Shown one piece after another: positions 11,223-23,373 of a DNA stretch of 64,000 bases. The notes beneath the pieces are model-generated. The model was not told the DNA's origin. It saw only the letters and a program-made list of their open reading frames with translations, and did not search any database. This DNA is from Fulvia fulva. Lineage: Eukaryota; Ascomycota; Dothideomycetes; Mycosphaerellales; Mycosphaerellaceae. The translations under genes were made by a program, and so were the position numbers. The DNA lies in NCBI RefSeq assembly GCF_020509005.1, contig NC_063021.1, positions 2,914,001-2,978,000 of the forward strand, given 5' to 3'. Every line of letters begins with the position of its first letter. Position 1 is the stretch's first letter.

Positions 11223-11993
11223 ATAGCGAGAGTAGCGGAGGTAGAGATAGGGTCCCCCCGATTAAACATTATATTAAGGGAATGAGGATCTAATACGCTA
11301 GGAAGACGGCGGATTATCTAGTATAATAAGCTATTCGGAACTCTACGGAGAAGATCGCTAGGAGGTACGACCGACTACCTTACCTTAGGGTACGTTAAAG
11401 CTAAAAGTAAGACGACCTACGTACGTTTAAAGTCGTTAAGCGAACCTAGGAGTAGATAGAGAGGAAGGAGGAGGAGGAAAAGGTACGGAGGAAAAAGGGT
11501 AATAAGGTAAAGATATAAAGCCTCGTAGAGTAGGTAGCGGGCTACCTTTAGGAATAGAAATAGAAAGAGAATCCCCTACCGAATCGAGGACCCCTAGCCT
11601 TACGCCCCTTCTAAAGACATAACTACCTACTCTACCGTAACCTAATAAGAACTAAAGCAAGTATCGCGATATAGATTAGGTCCGAATATATCGGGTTAAG
11701 GGCCTACCTATATAGAAGGAAAGTCCCGGACGTATATAGACTAGTATACTAGTATAACTACCCGTTATAGAACCCGGAGTATATAATACTACGGTACCCG
11801 TAATAGGTAGAAGGACGAAGCTAGTAGAGAGCTAAGGCAGTAAGACGCGACTACTAGTTAATCGTAACGGATAAGCGAGACGTAAAACGGATAGTATAGT
11901 AGATACTATAGTAGGGCTTTCTTAAACAGTTCGCGCTAGCTAGTAAGACGGAGGAGTAGATAGAGAAGAGGCGGGAGGTTTAGGGGGTGTAGA
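11223..11993 (+). pseudogene. LINE A ORF2 C-terminal part (unit 2)
   Basis: Second copy of 27-797, with the same stops. It ends in the gtaga target (11989-11993). Confidence 0.8.
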
Positions 11994-12177
11994 TATTACG
12001 GGTAGCCCGTAACCCCTTACTATAGCTACGTCGGCCCGGCTAAACCGCGGACCTTCCGTATTAGGTTAGCGCGGCTTAGCTTTACTTTATAACTTTACCG
12101 CGCCTCGCGCTCCTCTTTCGTAGCTTCGTAGAACAATAACTATCTCGTTCGGACCCTATAGTACGCGCGCCCTTATA
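11994..12177 (+). repeat. Gypsy A 5' LTR (unit 2)
   Basis: Matches 798-981; starts tattacggg and ends ccttata. Confidence 0.9.
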
Positions 12178-14685
12178 GTTTGTTCTACTACCCTACCTAG
12201 ATCGCGGATCTAGGTAAGGGACGCGTAATAATAGGAATAGATAGAACCGTAGAACTCGAGAACGCGTAGAGTCGTATTAGAATATAGAACACGGTAAGGC
12301 GTATAGCGCGTAGATGCCTAGAGAACGTAACGCGGCGACATTATTAGTAGGTAGTCGCGCGCTCGTAGATAGTTAGGATATAGGCACCGTTACGCCTCCC
12401 CCGAACCTAGACAACATAACTTTATAAATAGCGAACGGCGGTATACTACTGCTACCTAAGCCTAAGGGCAAAAGTAAGTAGCGTATATCTCTTTTCCCCG
12501 ACCTCTCCTCTTTTCCTTAGAGTTAGATATAGGACGACAACCGGCGGGTTATAGTAGACACCGGTATCGCGCTATAACAAGAGATTAATAAAGCTCACTA
12601 GAAGGCCTTCGAGCGAGAAGAGGGTAGTAAGATTGACTTTATAGAACTGTTCGAGTTCAAGCTTAAAGAGAACCTAGGCGGCGACCTAGACGAGGTGTAT
12701 CTATTACTCGACGAGGCAGAACACATTCTCGTATCCGAATACTAGAATGTCACCCTAGACAACCTTACGACCCTTATATCCTAACACTCGAAGACTACCT
12801 ACGACTTCGTACTATAAGTAGTTAATACGGCGATTACTAAGGGTAGACAACTCGATATAATAGAGCGAGCTAACGACCTCTAGAATACCTAGTAAACTAC
12901 GCTATATACCGAATACGACCGTATCTATAAGATACTACGAAGTAAAGAGCTTGTTATATAGAAAATAGCAGCAGATCTTAAGAGTAAGAAGGATTACGAC
13001 CTAGCTAAGTTATAAGAGCTAGAGAAGAAAAATAAGGAAGCTAATAACCTATATAAGTAGTTTAGCGAGATCTACGAGAAGGAGAAGAAGAAGGCATAAG
13101 ATACTAAGGCGAAGAACTAGGCCCTATAACAAGAAGTCGATAACCTAAAGGCTCGGCTTAAGGTAGGAGACACTATATAGAACGGAGGTAGGGGACGCTT
13201 AGGCCGCCGACCCTCTCGTTCCCGCCTACGCGAGACCTTACTCGAGTAGCTATTACGTAGGTATCGCGAAGCTGCTAGTAGAGGTAGCGGTAGCGGTAGT
13301 AGTAATAACAATAGAGACGACGATAACCGTAGTAATAATAGCCGAGGACGTAATAACTATCGTCCGCGACTAGGACCTAATAGTAATAGTCGTGACTCGA
13401 GAATACGTAATACCCGTACCTAGACACTACTAGTTGACCTTCTAGAACGTCTCTTTACTATTGACCGTACCCTTACTCGCGGTATAGAGATCGGTAAGGG
13501 TGTGCCTAACCCTAAGCACTTTAAGAACGATAACGACCCTAATTTCGATAGCTAGTATAGCAGTGTTCTTCTAAAGCTAACTATAGTAACCTTCTATACT
13601 AAGGTAGATAGTCTACGCTTCGTGTATAGGTAGACGTAAGGTGATCCTTAGCGAAGTATTAAGCCGAGAATCCCTATGCCTAGAAAGTAGTCCTTTAACG
13701 AGTTTAAGACTAGAGAAGAGTTATTAGATTAGATAACACGCTAATATAGTATACGTAATAAAGGAACTAAGGCTATAGTTTATATTACTACCTATATATA
13801 AGAATAATGCGAAACCTTTATAGCCTTCTATACCCGCTACTCGAAGTTACGCGCCTAGATGTTATAGACCGATAAGACCGAGCTTATACTATTCCGTAAC
13901 CGACTAAACCGTAAGTACTCTATTAAGACCTTTAGCGACCGCGAAGTCGACCGCCGCCTAGATAGTATATAAGACGTTATCGAGGAGTATACCGTACTAG
14001 ACGAGAGCTTCTACGAGACAGATCGACTATACCCGTAGAAGGAGCGCCCCCGTAGTAATAGTAACTCGAACGGTAATAGCGGCTAGAATAACTAGAATAA
14101 CGGTAACGTAGTTACTAGTACCGCTACCGGTATAGTAGGTGCCTTAGTATAGCGCCTACTATAGTACGCTAGTACTAAGAAGAAGGAGGATCTGCCGACA
14201 TATCTATAGAACCTACCTACGCTTAACCGTAAGTAGCGCGAAGACCTTAAGAAGTAGGGTAAATACTACCGCTACCGTATAGGTTCTTACGTATCGACTA
14301 ACCCTAAATACCTAATATATAGGTACGATAGCGACTATTGCCTACCGCGTCTACGTAATACTACGCCGAATCCGAACGTAAACCTTAGTTCCCTAGCCGC
14401 CGATCCGTAGTAGGGAAATAGTACGACCGCTACCTAAGCGTAGTAGATAGCGGTCACCCGAACTTCCTAGGACAGAAAGAGTATAAGATTAAGAGACACG
14501 GAATATAAGAGACGGTAATAGACTATAGTAAGGAGCTTAAGATATCGGTATACGTACTAGATAAATAATAGCTAGCTATACACCCTTATATATTGTTACC
14601 CGTAATAATATAATATAGAAAGGCTCGAGGCCTTATAGATTCTGCTTCTACCTCTCTCTTTCTTAACTAGAAATTTATACGCAAA

Positions 14686-17600
14686 TACACAATACCCCTA
14701 ATCCCTTTGACGTAAAGCCGACGACTAACACTAGGAGATAGAACGGCCACTACACGGCAGATTATATACGCGGCCCTTATAGACGTAGTTATCGGCGATT
14801 ATTACGAGCAAATGTTATACTACGTCACCGACCTCGAATATAACATCGTCTTTAGCCTACCGTAGCTTGTAGCGTATAACCTAAACATCTTCTAGGAGAT
14901 AGGCGAGGTGGTATTTAGATTGGATTACTACTTTGGTCACTATCTACAGAATAAGACATCGATAATAGTATAATCCCTAAACTATCGCGAGAAGAAGAAG
15001 TAGGCACTAGTACGGTACGGACTAGAGCCCTTTACTAGAGAAGTAGCGAGCTTTATAGTAGGAGGGGCGGAGCTAAACGTCTTATTATATGACCTAGAAG
15101 ACATAGACTATAAAGAAGTGGACTACTAGGGCGTTTCTTAATACGCGTAGGGAATGTACGCGTACCGGCCTAGGGCTAAGTACTTCTATATTATGCCTAC
15201 TAGGCGTGAGAGCGACGACGGAGAGCTTAAGCTAAGTGTAATAGCTACTAATGATCTAGACCAATTCTTAAACAAGCAGTTCAATTACAACCCGAAGGAG
15301 AAGTTACCGCCGATATACTACGATATTACGGACGCTTTCTTAGCTAAGGATCATAAAGGACTCCTACCTTACTAACTAGGCGTAGATCATAAGATTTATA
15401 TTAAGCCTAATAGTCTATAAGAGCTACTATACCGCAAGCCCTACGGCCTAGCTAAGAAGGAGAACGAGGTAGTTAAGAAATAGCTAGACGAGTAAACATC
15501 TAAAGGGAAGGTACGGAAAGTAGGGCAAAAGACGAGCTAGTCTCCTATACTAGTACTAGTAGTACGTAAGCCTAGAGGTAGGCTACGTATTTATATCGAC
15601 TATAGAGGATTAAATGCGATTACTATTAAGAACCGGTATCCGATTCCCTTAATATAAGAGACGCTTAACCGTATATACGGTAAGAAGTACTTTACGAAGC
15701 TAGATATTATAGTAGCCTTTAACAAGTTACGGATAGCTAAAGGGTACGAGTGGTTAACGGCGTTTACGATACGATACGGCATCTACGAGTGTCTAGTATT
15801 GCCATTCGGCTTATATAACGGACGAATATCGTTCTAATTATATATTAATAAGGTCTTATAAGAACACCTAGACGACTTTGTATCGGCCTACCTAGATAAC
15901 GTACTTATCTTTAGTAACACCTTAGAGGAGTATATTGAACACGTACGGAAGGTTCTTACTAAGCTACGCGATATAGGACTTATAGTAGACATCGACAAAA
16001 GCGAATTCTACTAATAGAAGGTGAAGTATCTTAGGCTAATTATAACCCCTAACGGCATCGAGATAGACCCCGAGAAACTGGAATGTATTCAGACATAGGA
16101 AGCTCCTAAGAACCTAAAGGATATCTAGGCCTTCCTTAGATTTGCTAACTTCTATAGGCGGTTTATCGAAGCATTTTTGCGTATAGCTACCCCTCTTACA
16201 AACCTGACCAAGTCGGACGGACTAAGCAATCATAAGAATAGAAGGATTTAATAGTCACTGGATTGCTAACGAGCCTTTAATAATTTGAAAGCTACGTTTA
16301 GCAAAGCCGGCATACTCGTATATTACGTACTAGGTAGGGAAATAGTAGTAGAGACAGATTCTTTAGATTTTATAAACGCCGGCGTACTTTCGTAGTATAA
16401 CGAGAATAGTATACTACATCCTATAGCCTTCTACTCGAAGAAGTTAAGTCTTTAGGAGTGTAATTATAAAATCTATAATAAGGAACTATTAGCTATTATC
16501 AAGGCTTTTAAGGAATAGAGACCCGAGCTTGTCTACGAGGCAGATAATAAGGACTTATAGCTAGTCAAGATTTATACCGACTATAAGAACCTAGAATACT
16601 TTATAAAGACAAAGTAGCTAAATCGGCGATAAGCGCGTTAGGCTAAGTTCTTGTCACAGTTCAACTTCAAGATAATATACCGTCTAGGACTTCAAGGTAT
16701 AAAGCTAGACAGCCTAACGAGACGTAGCTAGGACCTTCCGTAGGGGGTGAACGACCCTCGGAACTAGCATTAGCATTAGACATTGCTACCTCCTAAGCGA
16801 TTCCTTAAGATCGCCTTACTATAGGTAATAGTAGAAGATACGCCGGAAGAAGAGGAACTAGTATAGCTAAACCCTAAAGCTAAAGAGTTCATACCGATAG
16901 AACGAGATACGCCTACTAAACAACTGGCGACGCGTAAAAGTTAGCGGGAAGCCGAACTCGAGTATCGAATATCGACGGCGTACGTAACTAATAACGAGCT
17001 TAAGACCGCGATTAAGGACCTATAGAAAGACCGTACTCCTATACTACTATAGAGAGCGAAGATTCACCTAGTACACTATAAAGTAGATAGCGACCTACTA
17101 TATATTCGAAATTAATACAACGGCTAGAGCTTATAGGTACTAAATAACTAAGCCTTATAGACTAGGATAATTAAGATAAACTATAACGCTCTAGTAGTAG
17201 GCTATCTAAGACGAGCTTATACTTATAAACTCGTAGCACGTAAATTCTACTAGCCTAGATTAGCGAGATCCGTACGTAGATATACTACGAATTACCGTAC
17301 CTACCGTATAACAAAATCTCTATACTCCTAGCCACTAGGATTATTATAGCCACTTCCTGTTCTAGATCGGCCTTAGAAATACATTGTAGTCGACTTCGTT
17401 ATCGGACTCCTAGATAGTACTCTTAACGGTATAGTCTATAACAATATTATGACCGTTACTAATAGGCTTACTAAGGAAGTCGAGCTGATCCCTATTAGCG
17501 CGATAATAGTACAGAATGCGGCAAGGCTTTTCCTTAAATATATGTTCTATCGGCGCGGGTTTCCTAACACTATTATATTAGACCGTAGTAAGTAGTAGGT

Positions 17601-19047
17601 TGCTACCTTCTAGAAGAAACTCTATAAGATACTCCGTATAAATCGTAAGCTAAGTTCTTCGTATTACCTAGAAACTAATAGACAGTTAGAACGTACTAAC
17701 TAGGCAATAGAATAGTATCTTCGTATGTTTACTAATAAGGTATAGGATGACTAGGTAGAATGGCTATGCCTTACTTAGTTCGCGATCAATAATCACCTAT
17801 CTAAGACTACTAGTATATCGCCGTTCTACGCTACCTTAGGCTATAACCCTAAGTTTATAGAGCGAGTTGACCTAAAGGCTAGAAAGGAGGGAGGACTGAC
17901 CACTCTCTAGCGACTAGATACGCGATTAGTAGAAACCTTTATACGTCGAATTTACGAGCTTTATAAGCACCTTTAAGAGAATATAGGAATGTTATAAGCT
18001 CTCTAAGTAGAAGTAGTAAACCGCTACCGAAGCATTCCTCTAGACTATAAGGTAGGTAATTAGGTATATCTTAGTACTAAGAACATCCGTACGACTCGAC
18101 TATCTAAGAAGCTAGACAGGAGATATACCGGCCCTTACTAGATTACGGAAGTCATACCGGCTAGACTCTCTTATCGACTAAAACTATTAGACGCTCTAGT
18201 AGGACTTAATAACTGCTTCTATACCTTACTACTATAACGAGCCGACCACCCCGATTTCCTACTACTTAAAGGGTAGTATCTAGCGCCGCTACTACCGATA
18301 ACTATCGAACCTAATACTACCGAGGCTAATATAGTAGCCGATATAGTAGTAGTACCTACGTATATATACGAGGTAGAAAAGATCCTTAATATATATACCC
18401 GTAAGCGGGTAGGTAAGGTAAAGAAGGGGCATAAGCGTAAGGTAGATATATAGTATAAGGTGAAATGGGCTAGATATTAGAACGAGGAGGATAGTAAGAC
18501 CTAGTAACCTATAGAGGACATCCTTAAACACGTAGCCGCCGCTGTTATAGACTTTTACTATAACCGGCCGGAGTTGTCTACGCCTATAGGCTTCGTAGCT
18601 CTATCTAACTAGTCCCTACTAGCTACTAAGGTGCTCGGGCTTAATACGATTAGGGTCATTCCGAAAGACACCGTTATAAATAAGTCGCCTCGAGCCTTAC
18701 CTCTAATAGAATCTACTCCGTATATATTCGATACTCGAGTAGAGCCTATAGAGCCTATAATAATACCTAACTTGAGTTATAAGGATTATACGTGAGTACT
18801 AGCTGAAGATAGACTTAGGTCTAGGGTAAGCTAGCTAACTAGGCAATATGTTTCTCGAAGGAAGCCGGTCGAGGATAGTCTTAATAGAGCGAATACGATG
18901 TTATCGGATAACGATAGGGCACTAGAGGATAATTAGGCGTTCGCGCGATTATAGAGCTCGATAGGCAAGTGGCCTTATAAGGTATATAACGCTTAGAGGA
19001 CTAAGGCGTGTTTTAGGAGGGGGGGTACTGTCACGGGTAGCCCGTGA
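14686..19047 (+). pseudogene. Gypsy A pol (unit 2)
   Basis: Same layout and same inactivating changes as the unit 1 copy, including YLDN at the RT active site (15895-15906). It has an additional TAG near 15480 where units 1 and 3 keep TGG, which is a late RIP-type change. Confidence 0.88.
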
Positions 19048-19212
19048 CCCCTTACTATAGCTACGTCGGCCCGGCTAAACCGCGGACCTTCCGTATTAGG
19101 TTAGCGCGGCTTAGCTTTACTTTATAACTTCGCCGCGCCTCGCGCTCCTCTTTCGTAGCTTCGTAGAATAACAACTATCTCGTTCGGACCCTATAGTACG
19201 CGCGCCCTTATA
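19029..19212 (+). repeat. Gypsy A 3' LTR (unit 2)
   Basis: Matches 7833-8016, preceded by the polypurine tract and followed by gtaga (19213-19217). Confidence 0.9.
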
Positions 19213-19409
19213 GTAGATAGGGTAGTTATTAGGGCAGGCCTATAACACTAGTATACCCTTAATAAGGAAAACACGAAAGAAGGTAGGGTTAAGAACGTAT
19301 AGGAGAGGAGAGGGGGATTTTACTCTATAATACGAGTTTCCCCTTTATAACTAGAAGTAGGTAGTATAGCTATATAGGCTAATAGGCTCTATAACAGCAT
19401 AATGAACAA
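19213..19409 (+). mobile_element. LINE A 3' end (unit 2)
   Basis: Copy of 8017-8213, ending in an (AT)n run. Confidence 0.8.
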
Positions 19410-19424
19410 TATATATATATATAT

Positions 19425-20394
19425 ATATAACTACTATTATAGCGTATATTGTCTTTAAACGAGGCCAAACTCACCTTAGCTATCTAGGCTACGAAACGCG
19501 ACGCGACAATTACGAATCGACTTACTATAAAGGTATACGACGCGTCTCGAACTATACTAGGGTATCAATTGAATAGACAACCTCCTCGGGGTGACTACGA
19601 GCCTAATTCGAAGAAGCTTATAGAGCTAGAAGAGAGGGTGATACTTAAGTATATAATCGAGCTAGATCTTAGAGGTTTCCCGCTATTAAAGGCTAGTATA
19701 CAAGTAATAGCCGATTTATTACTATAAGAGAAGGGTCTTAAGCCCGCTAGTCTTTATTAGACAGACAGGTTTATTAGGCGGTATCGTAAGCTAAAGGCTT
19801 ATATAACACGTAAATACGATCGTCAGCGAGCCCTAATAGAAGATCTAGACGTTATCGAGAAGTAGTTCTTACTTATACGTAATATAAAGGAGAAGTATAG
19901 TATTCTTAATTAGGACACCTATAACTTCGACGAGATAGGGTTTATAATAGGTATTATTACGTCTTAGAGCGTCGTTACGGGTTTAGAAAGGCGTAGTAGA
20001 AAGAGGAAGGTCGTTTAATAGGGTAATAGAGAATAGGTAATAGTAAATAAGACTATCTATATAGACGGAATAGCGCTCCTACCCTACGTTATTCTTATAG
20101 GTAAATAGTATATTAGTACCTAGTACTAAGACGGTAACTTAGGTCTAGACTAGCTAATCGGGCTAATAGAGAACGGCTAGACTAATAATAAGTTCGGTAT
20201 ACGGTAGCTAGAGCATTTCTAGAAGTATACTATAGCTCGTACGACTATAGTATAGAGACTACTTATTATCGATAGCTACGAGAGCTATAACTCGAAGGCA
20301 TTCTAGAATCTATATAAGGAATACAAGATCTTAGCCCTATATATACTATTATACGCCTCGTAATTACTCTAGCTATTAGATATAGGTTGCTATT
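19425..20394 (+). pseudogene. Truncated pogo/Fot1-type transposase (unit 2)
   Basis: Copy of 8229-9198. Near 19795-19830 it keeps gcttata and gtcagcg where units 1 and 3 have gtttata and gttagcg, so this copy is less mutated at the second site. This is evidence that units picked up some changes independently. Confidence 0.87.
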
Positions 20395-21341
20395 TACAAG
20401 GGCGCGCGTACTATAGGGTCTAAATAGGAGAGTTATTATTCTATAAAGCTACGAAAGAGGAGCGCGAGGCGCGGCGAAGTTATAAAGTAAAGCTAAGCCG
20501 CGCTAACCCGATACGGAAGGTCCGCGGGTCATCCGGGCCGACGTAGCTATAGTAAGGGGTCGCGGGCTACCCGTAATAGCACCCCCCTCTTCTTAAAACG
20601 CGTCTTAGTCCTCTAAGCGTTATCTATCTTATACGGCTACTTAGCCGTACTACTCTATAACCGTACGAAAGTCTAATTATTCTCTAATGCCTTATTATCG
20701 TCTAGTAATATATCTACATCCTGTCTATCTATAACTAGCCTATCCGTAACCGGCTCCCTTCGAGAAATATACTACCTAGTTAGCTAGCTTACCCTAGACC
20801 TAAGTCTATCTTCGGCTAGTACTTACGTATAGTCCTTATAGCTAAGGTTAGGTATTATTATAGGCTCTATAGGTTTTACTCGAGTATCGGTATAACTACC
20901 GGTACTATCCTAGAGCTAAGGGTAGTAGGTAATACCGGAGTCCTTAGTTAAGACAGTAGGCTTTCCCGTAACCTAGCTAGTATAGCGGTACGTAGTAAAA
21001 ATATACTAAGTAGATTCTATTAGAGGTATAGCTCGAGACAACTTATTCGTAACGGTATTACTATTAACCCTAATCGTGTTAAGCCCGAGTACCTTATTAC
21101 TTAGGAGGACCTAATTAGATAAAGCTACGAAGCCTATAGGCGTAGACAACTCCGGCCGGTTATAGTAAAAGTCTATAATAGCGGCGGCCGCGTGTTTAAA
21201 TATATTCTTAGCCGGTTACTAGGTCTTACTATCCTCCTTATTCTAATATCTAAGCCATTTCACCTTATACTAAGTGTCTACTTTACGCTTCTACCCCTTC
21301 TTTACTATGCCTACTCGCTTACCGGTATATATATCTAAGAT
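20395..21341 (-). mobile_element. Gypsy D 3' part (unit 2)
   Basis: Copy of 9199-10145, with the LTR at 20395-20578. Confidence 0.88.
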
Positions 21342-22418
21342 AGTCGACGACAAGAATTACCTATACGTAGTGTCGGCTACGAACCTCTCGTCTTACTACG
21401 AGAGAGCTAAGTATTCTTACGCTAGAGCGTCGTAGGCGCGACGGGCGCGTAACGTAGGCGAAGCCGCGGCGAATAGAGGACTACTAGTAAAACGGGTATA
21501 AAAACTATCCGACGAGCGTGTACTCGTATCGGGAGCGAGTCCCTCTTCTTTCTACGTATAAGAAGGGCGCGGAACCGTAGCCTATACGCTCGATAGGACA
21601 CCTCTAGTATAAGTATAGAATTTTCACCTCCGGAGACCGTAAACCGAGCGGGCTAAGCGACGAACATTAGACGAGCGGACTATAGAACAACAACTAAGCG
21701 GACTATACGACGGCGTCGAGCGGACTACGAAACAATCTAGTGTTTACTAGCGGGTAATACGGTAGGTAGGTAGACACGCGACGAAGCCTATAAGGGCCTA
21801 TTAAACACCCGGTATATAAATAAGGGTTTTGCCTAAGGTACTACCTATCCCGCTATATAACGTACCTAGTCTAATATAGTAGATTACGACGAGGAAAAGA
21901 CGATAGCCTAAGTAAGGAAAAGTCGGCTATTAGGACGGGGAAAAGACGTATAATATAAGTAGATTAGTTCTATAATCGGGGAGGATCGAGGGTAGGGTAA
22001 TAAGGAACTTTATATTAGTTAGTAGGTAGAAACGTAAGGAGTACACTACCCGGCGTAGTGTATGCCCCGAGCAAACCTACGAGGTATAGACGGCCGCTTT
22101 CTAGAGATAGGCTACGGTAACGCGAAGGGCGTCAAAACCTAGGGCGTAGTATATACTAGTAGCGACGGCTAATACTATCTATATAGCCCGAGAGGACGGA
22201 TACGTATATCGGTCAATAGAGAGCACTAAAGGGCTTAGGCCTATAGAGGTAGATATTGGCTTAAGGAGTAAATAGGGAGGGAGGGCGTAGAGGGAAGCTT
22301 TTACTCCGGGCTAACCTCTCGAAACGAGGCTATACGGTAGTACTAGATAAGTAGAAAAGCGCGGTTAAGACTTATTACCTTATCTCGTAGCTAGCTTACT
22401 AAATACGATTCCTTCCTT
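21342..22418 (+). mobile_element. LINE B 5' region, RIP-saturated copy (unit 2)
   Basis: Copy of 10146-11222, in the same heavily mutated state. It is joined to LINE A of unit 3 at ccttcctt. Confidence 0.7.
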
Positions 22419-23189
22419 ATAGCGAGAGTAGCGGAGGTAGAGATAGGGTCCCCCCGATTAAACATTATATTAAGGGAATGAGGATCTAATACGCTAGGAA
22501 GACGGCGGATTATCTAGTATAATAAGCTATTCGGAACTCTACGGAGAAGATCGCTAGGAGGTACGACCGACTACCTTACCTTAGGGTACGTTAAAGCTAA
22601 AAGTAAGACGACCTACGTACGTTTAAAGTCGTTAAGCGAACCTAGGAGTAGATAGAGAGGAAGGAGGAGGAGGAAAAGGTACGGAGGAAAAAGGGTAATA
22701 AGGTAAAGATATAAAGCCTCGTAGAGTAGGTAGCGGGCTACCTTTAGGAATAGAAATAGAAAGAGAATCCCCTACCGAATCGAGGACCCCTAGCCTTACG
22801 CCCCTTCTAAAGACATAACTACCTACTCTACCGTAACCTAATAAGAACTAAAGCAAGTATCGCGATATAGATTAGGTCCGAATATATCGGGTTAAGGGCC
22901 TACCTATATAGAAGGAAAGTCCCGGACGTATATAGACTAGTATACTAGTATAACTACCCGTTATAGAACCCGGAGTATATAATACTACGGTACCCGTAAT
23001 AGGTAGAAGGACGAAGCTAGTAGAGAGCTAAGGCAGTAAGACGCGACTACTAGTTAATCGTAACGGATAAGCGAGACGTAAAACGGATAGTATAGTAGAT
23101 ACTATAGTAGGGCTTTCTTAAACAGTTCGCGCTAGCTAGTAAGACGGAGGAGTAGATAGAGAAGAGGCGGGAGGTTTAGGGGGTGTAGA
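22419..23189 (+). pseudogene. LINE A ORF2 C-terminal part (unit 3)
   Basis: Third copy of 27-797. Confidence 0.8.
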
Positions 23190-23373
23190 TATTACGGGTA
23201 GCCCGTAACCCCTTACTATAGCTACGTCGGCCCGGCTAAACCGCGGACCTTCCGTATTAGGTTAGCGCGGCTTAGCTTTACTTTATAACTTTACCGCGCC
23301 TCGCGCTCCTCTTTCGTAGCTTCGTAGAACAATAACTATCTCGTTCGGACCCTATAGTACGCGCGCCCTTATA
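23190..23373 (+). repeat. Gypsy A 5' LTR (unit 3)
   Basis: Matches 798-981; preceded by gtaga at 23185-23189. Confidence 0.9.

Larger units (their letters stand above)
11994..19212 (+). mobile_element. Gypsy A chromovirus (unit 2)
   Basis: Second copy of 798-8016, with LTRs 11994-12177 and 19029-19212. Gag lies at about 12406-14456 and pol at 14686-19047. The surviving open stretch 15154-15375 differs from units 1 and 3 by an Arg to Leu codon (cga to cta), which is not a simple RIP-type change. Confidence 0.92.
11223..22418. repeat. Tandem composite unit 2 (11,196 bp)
   Basis: This is the second unit, in exact register with unit 1. Private variants include c/t at about 19795 and 19824, a t at 20091 where units 1 and 3 have c, and TAG in place of TGG at about 15480. 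Its LINE B 5' region carries the same mutated state as unit 1, unlike unit 3. Confidence 0.95.
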
